The position numbers and the translations under genes were made by a program. From the NCBI GenBank assembly GCA_032433765.1, contig JAVIAB010000051.1, positions 54,455,828-54,519,827 on the forward strand: a DNA stretch of 64,000 nucleotides, written 5' to 3'. The DNA is from Megaustenia siamemsis. Taxonomy: Eukaryota; Mollusca; Gastropoda; Stylommatophora; Ariophantidae. Below are positions 63,951 to 64,000 of the stretch, one piece after another. Under the pieces are notes generated by a model. That model made no database searches. It was given only the letters and a program-made list of their open reading frames with translations, and was not told the DNA's origin. Each line of letters begins with the position of its first letter. Within the stretch, counting starts at the first letter, position 1.

Positions 63951-64000
63951 TTTTTCTGTACTATTGGGGGAGTTTGTAAGTGTGAAATAAAAACTCAAAT

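Overview
This is a eukaryotic window, most likely from a mollusc and probably a gastropod. The only intact host gene is a multi-exon KHDC4-like gene with small exons and GT-AG introns. The one other host-derived sequence is a retrocopy of a secreted EGF/galactose-binding-like protein of a type I associate with molluscs. The remainder is dense with non-LTR retrotransposons (LINEs) ending in microsatellite tails, tRNA-derived SINEs, hAT and Polinton DNA elements, and minisatellites. The species call is inference; no marker gene is present.

Layout. 1-5.6 kb is a graveyard of truncated LINEs, several bounded by 9-13 bp target-site duplications (TSDs). 5.6-9.96 kb, 23.7-29.4 kb, 29.4-33.1 kb and 36.2-41.8 kb are related copies of one composite repeat unit, made of an RTE tail, a tRNA-headed SINE, a 34-bp minisatellite, a conserved block and a C-rich tract. 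A GA-tailed LINE (9,961-23,711) interrupts the unit. That LINE is interrupted by a 9.45-kb Polinton-derived fold-back element (12,217-21,666) with ~3.9-kb inverted arms, AG...CT ends, a 6-bp TSD and integrase remnants. One arm of the fold-back is interrupted in turn by a 733-bp LINE. Two hAT elements (25,678-28,427 and 38,098-40,820) sit at the identical nucleotide of two unit copies but in opposite orientation; a third unit copy at 8.25 kb preserves the empty site.

At 33,097-35,679 a 2.58-kb insertion lies inside the 34-bp minisatellite. Read on the minus strand it is an intron-free, broken EGF-domain gene copy, a minisatellite, an unrecognised reading frame, and the last ~75 bp of the GA-tailed LINE. 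It is flanked by a 10-bp duplication carrying a base variant I saw in no other unit of the array. It looks like a chimeric transcript mobilised by LINE machinery.

41.8-46.7 kb is AT-rich with few features. 46.75-52.63 kb holds a GATA-tailed LINE fragment and a nearly intact I-superfamily LINE (endonuclease, reverse transcriptase, RNase H; a 13-bp TSD; one frameshift). From 55.19 kb to the window end, six coding exons of KHDC4 (a KH-domain splicing factor) lie on the plus strand. Its introns carry a MITE, a 35-bp minisatellite with higher-order structure, a SINE and old LINE pieces. The gene continues beyond the window, and its first exon or promoter was not identified.
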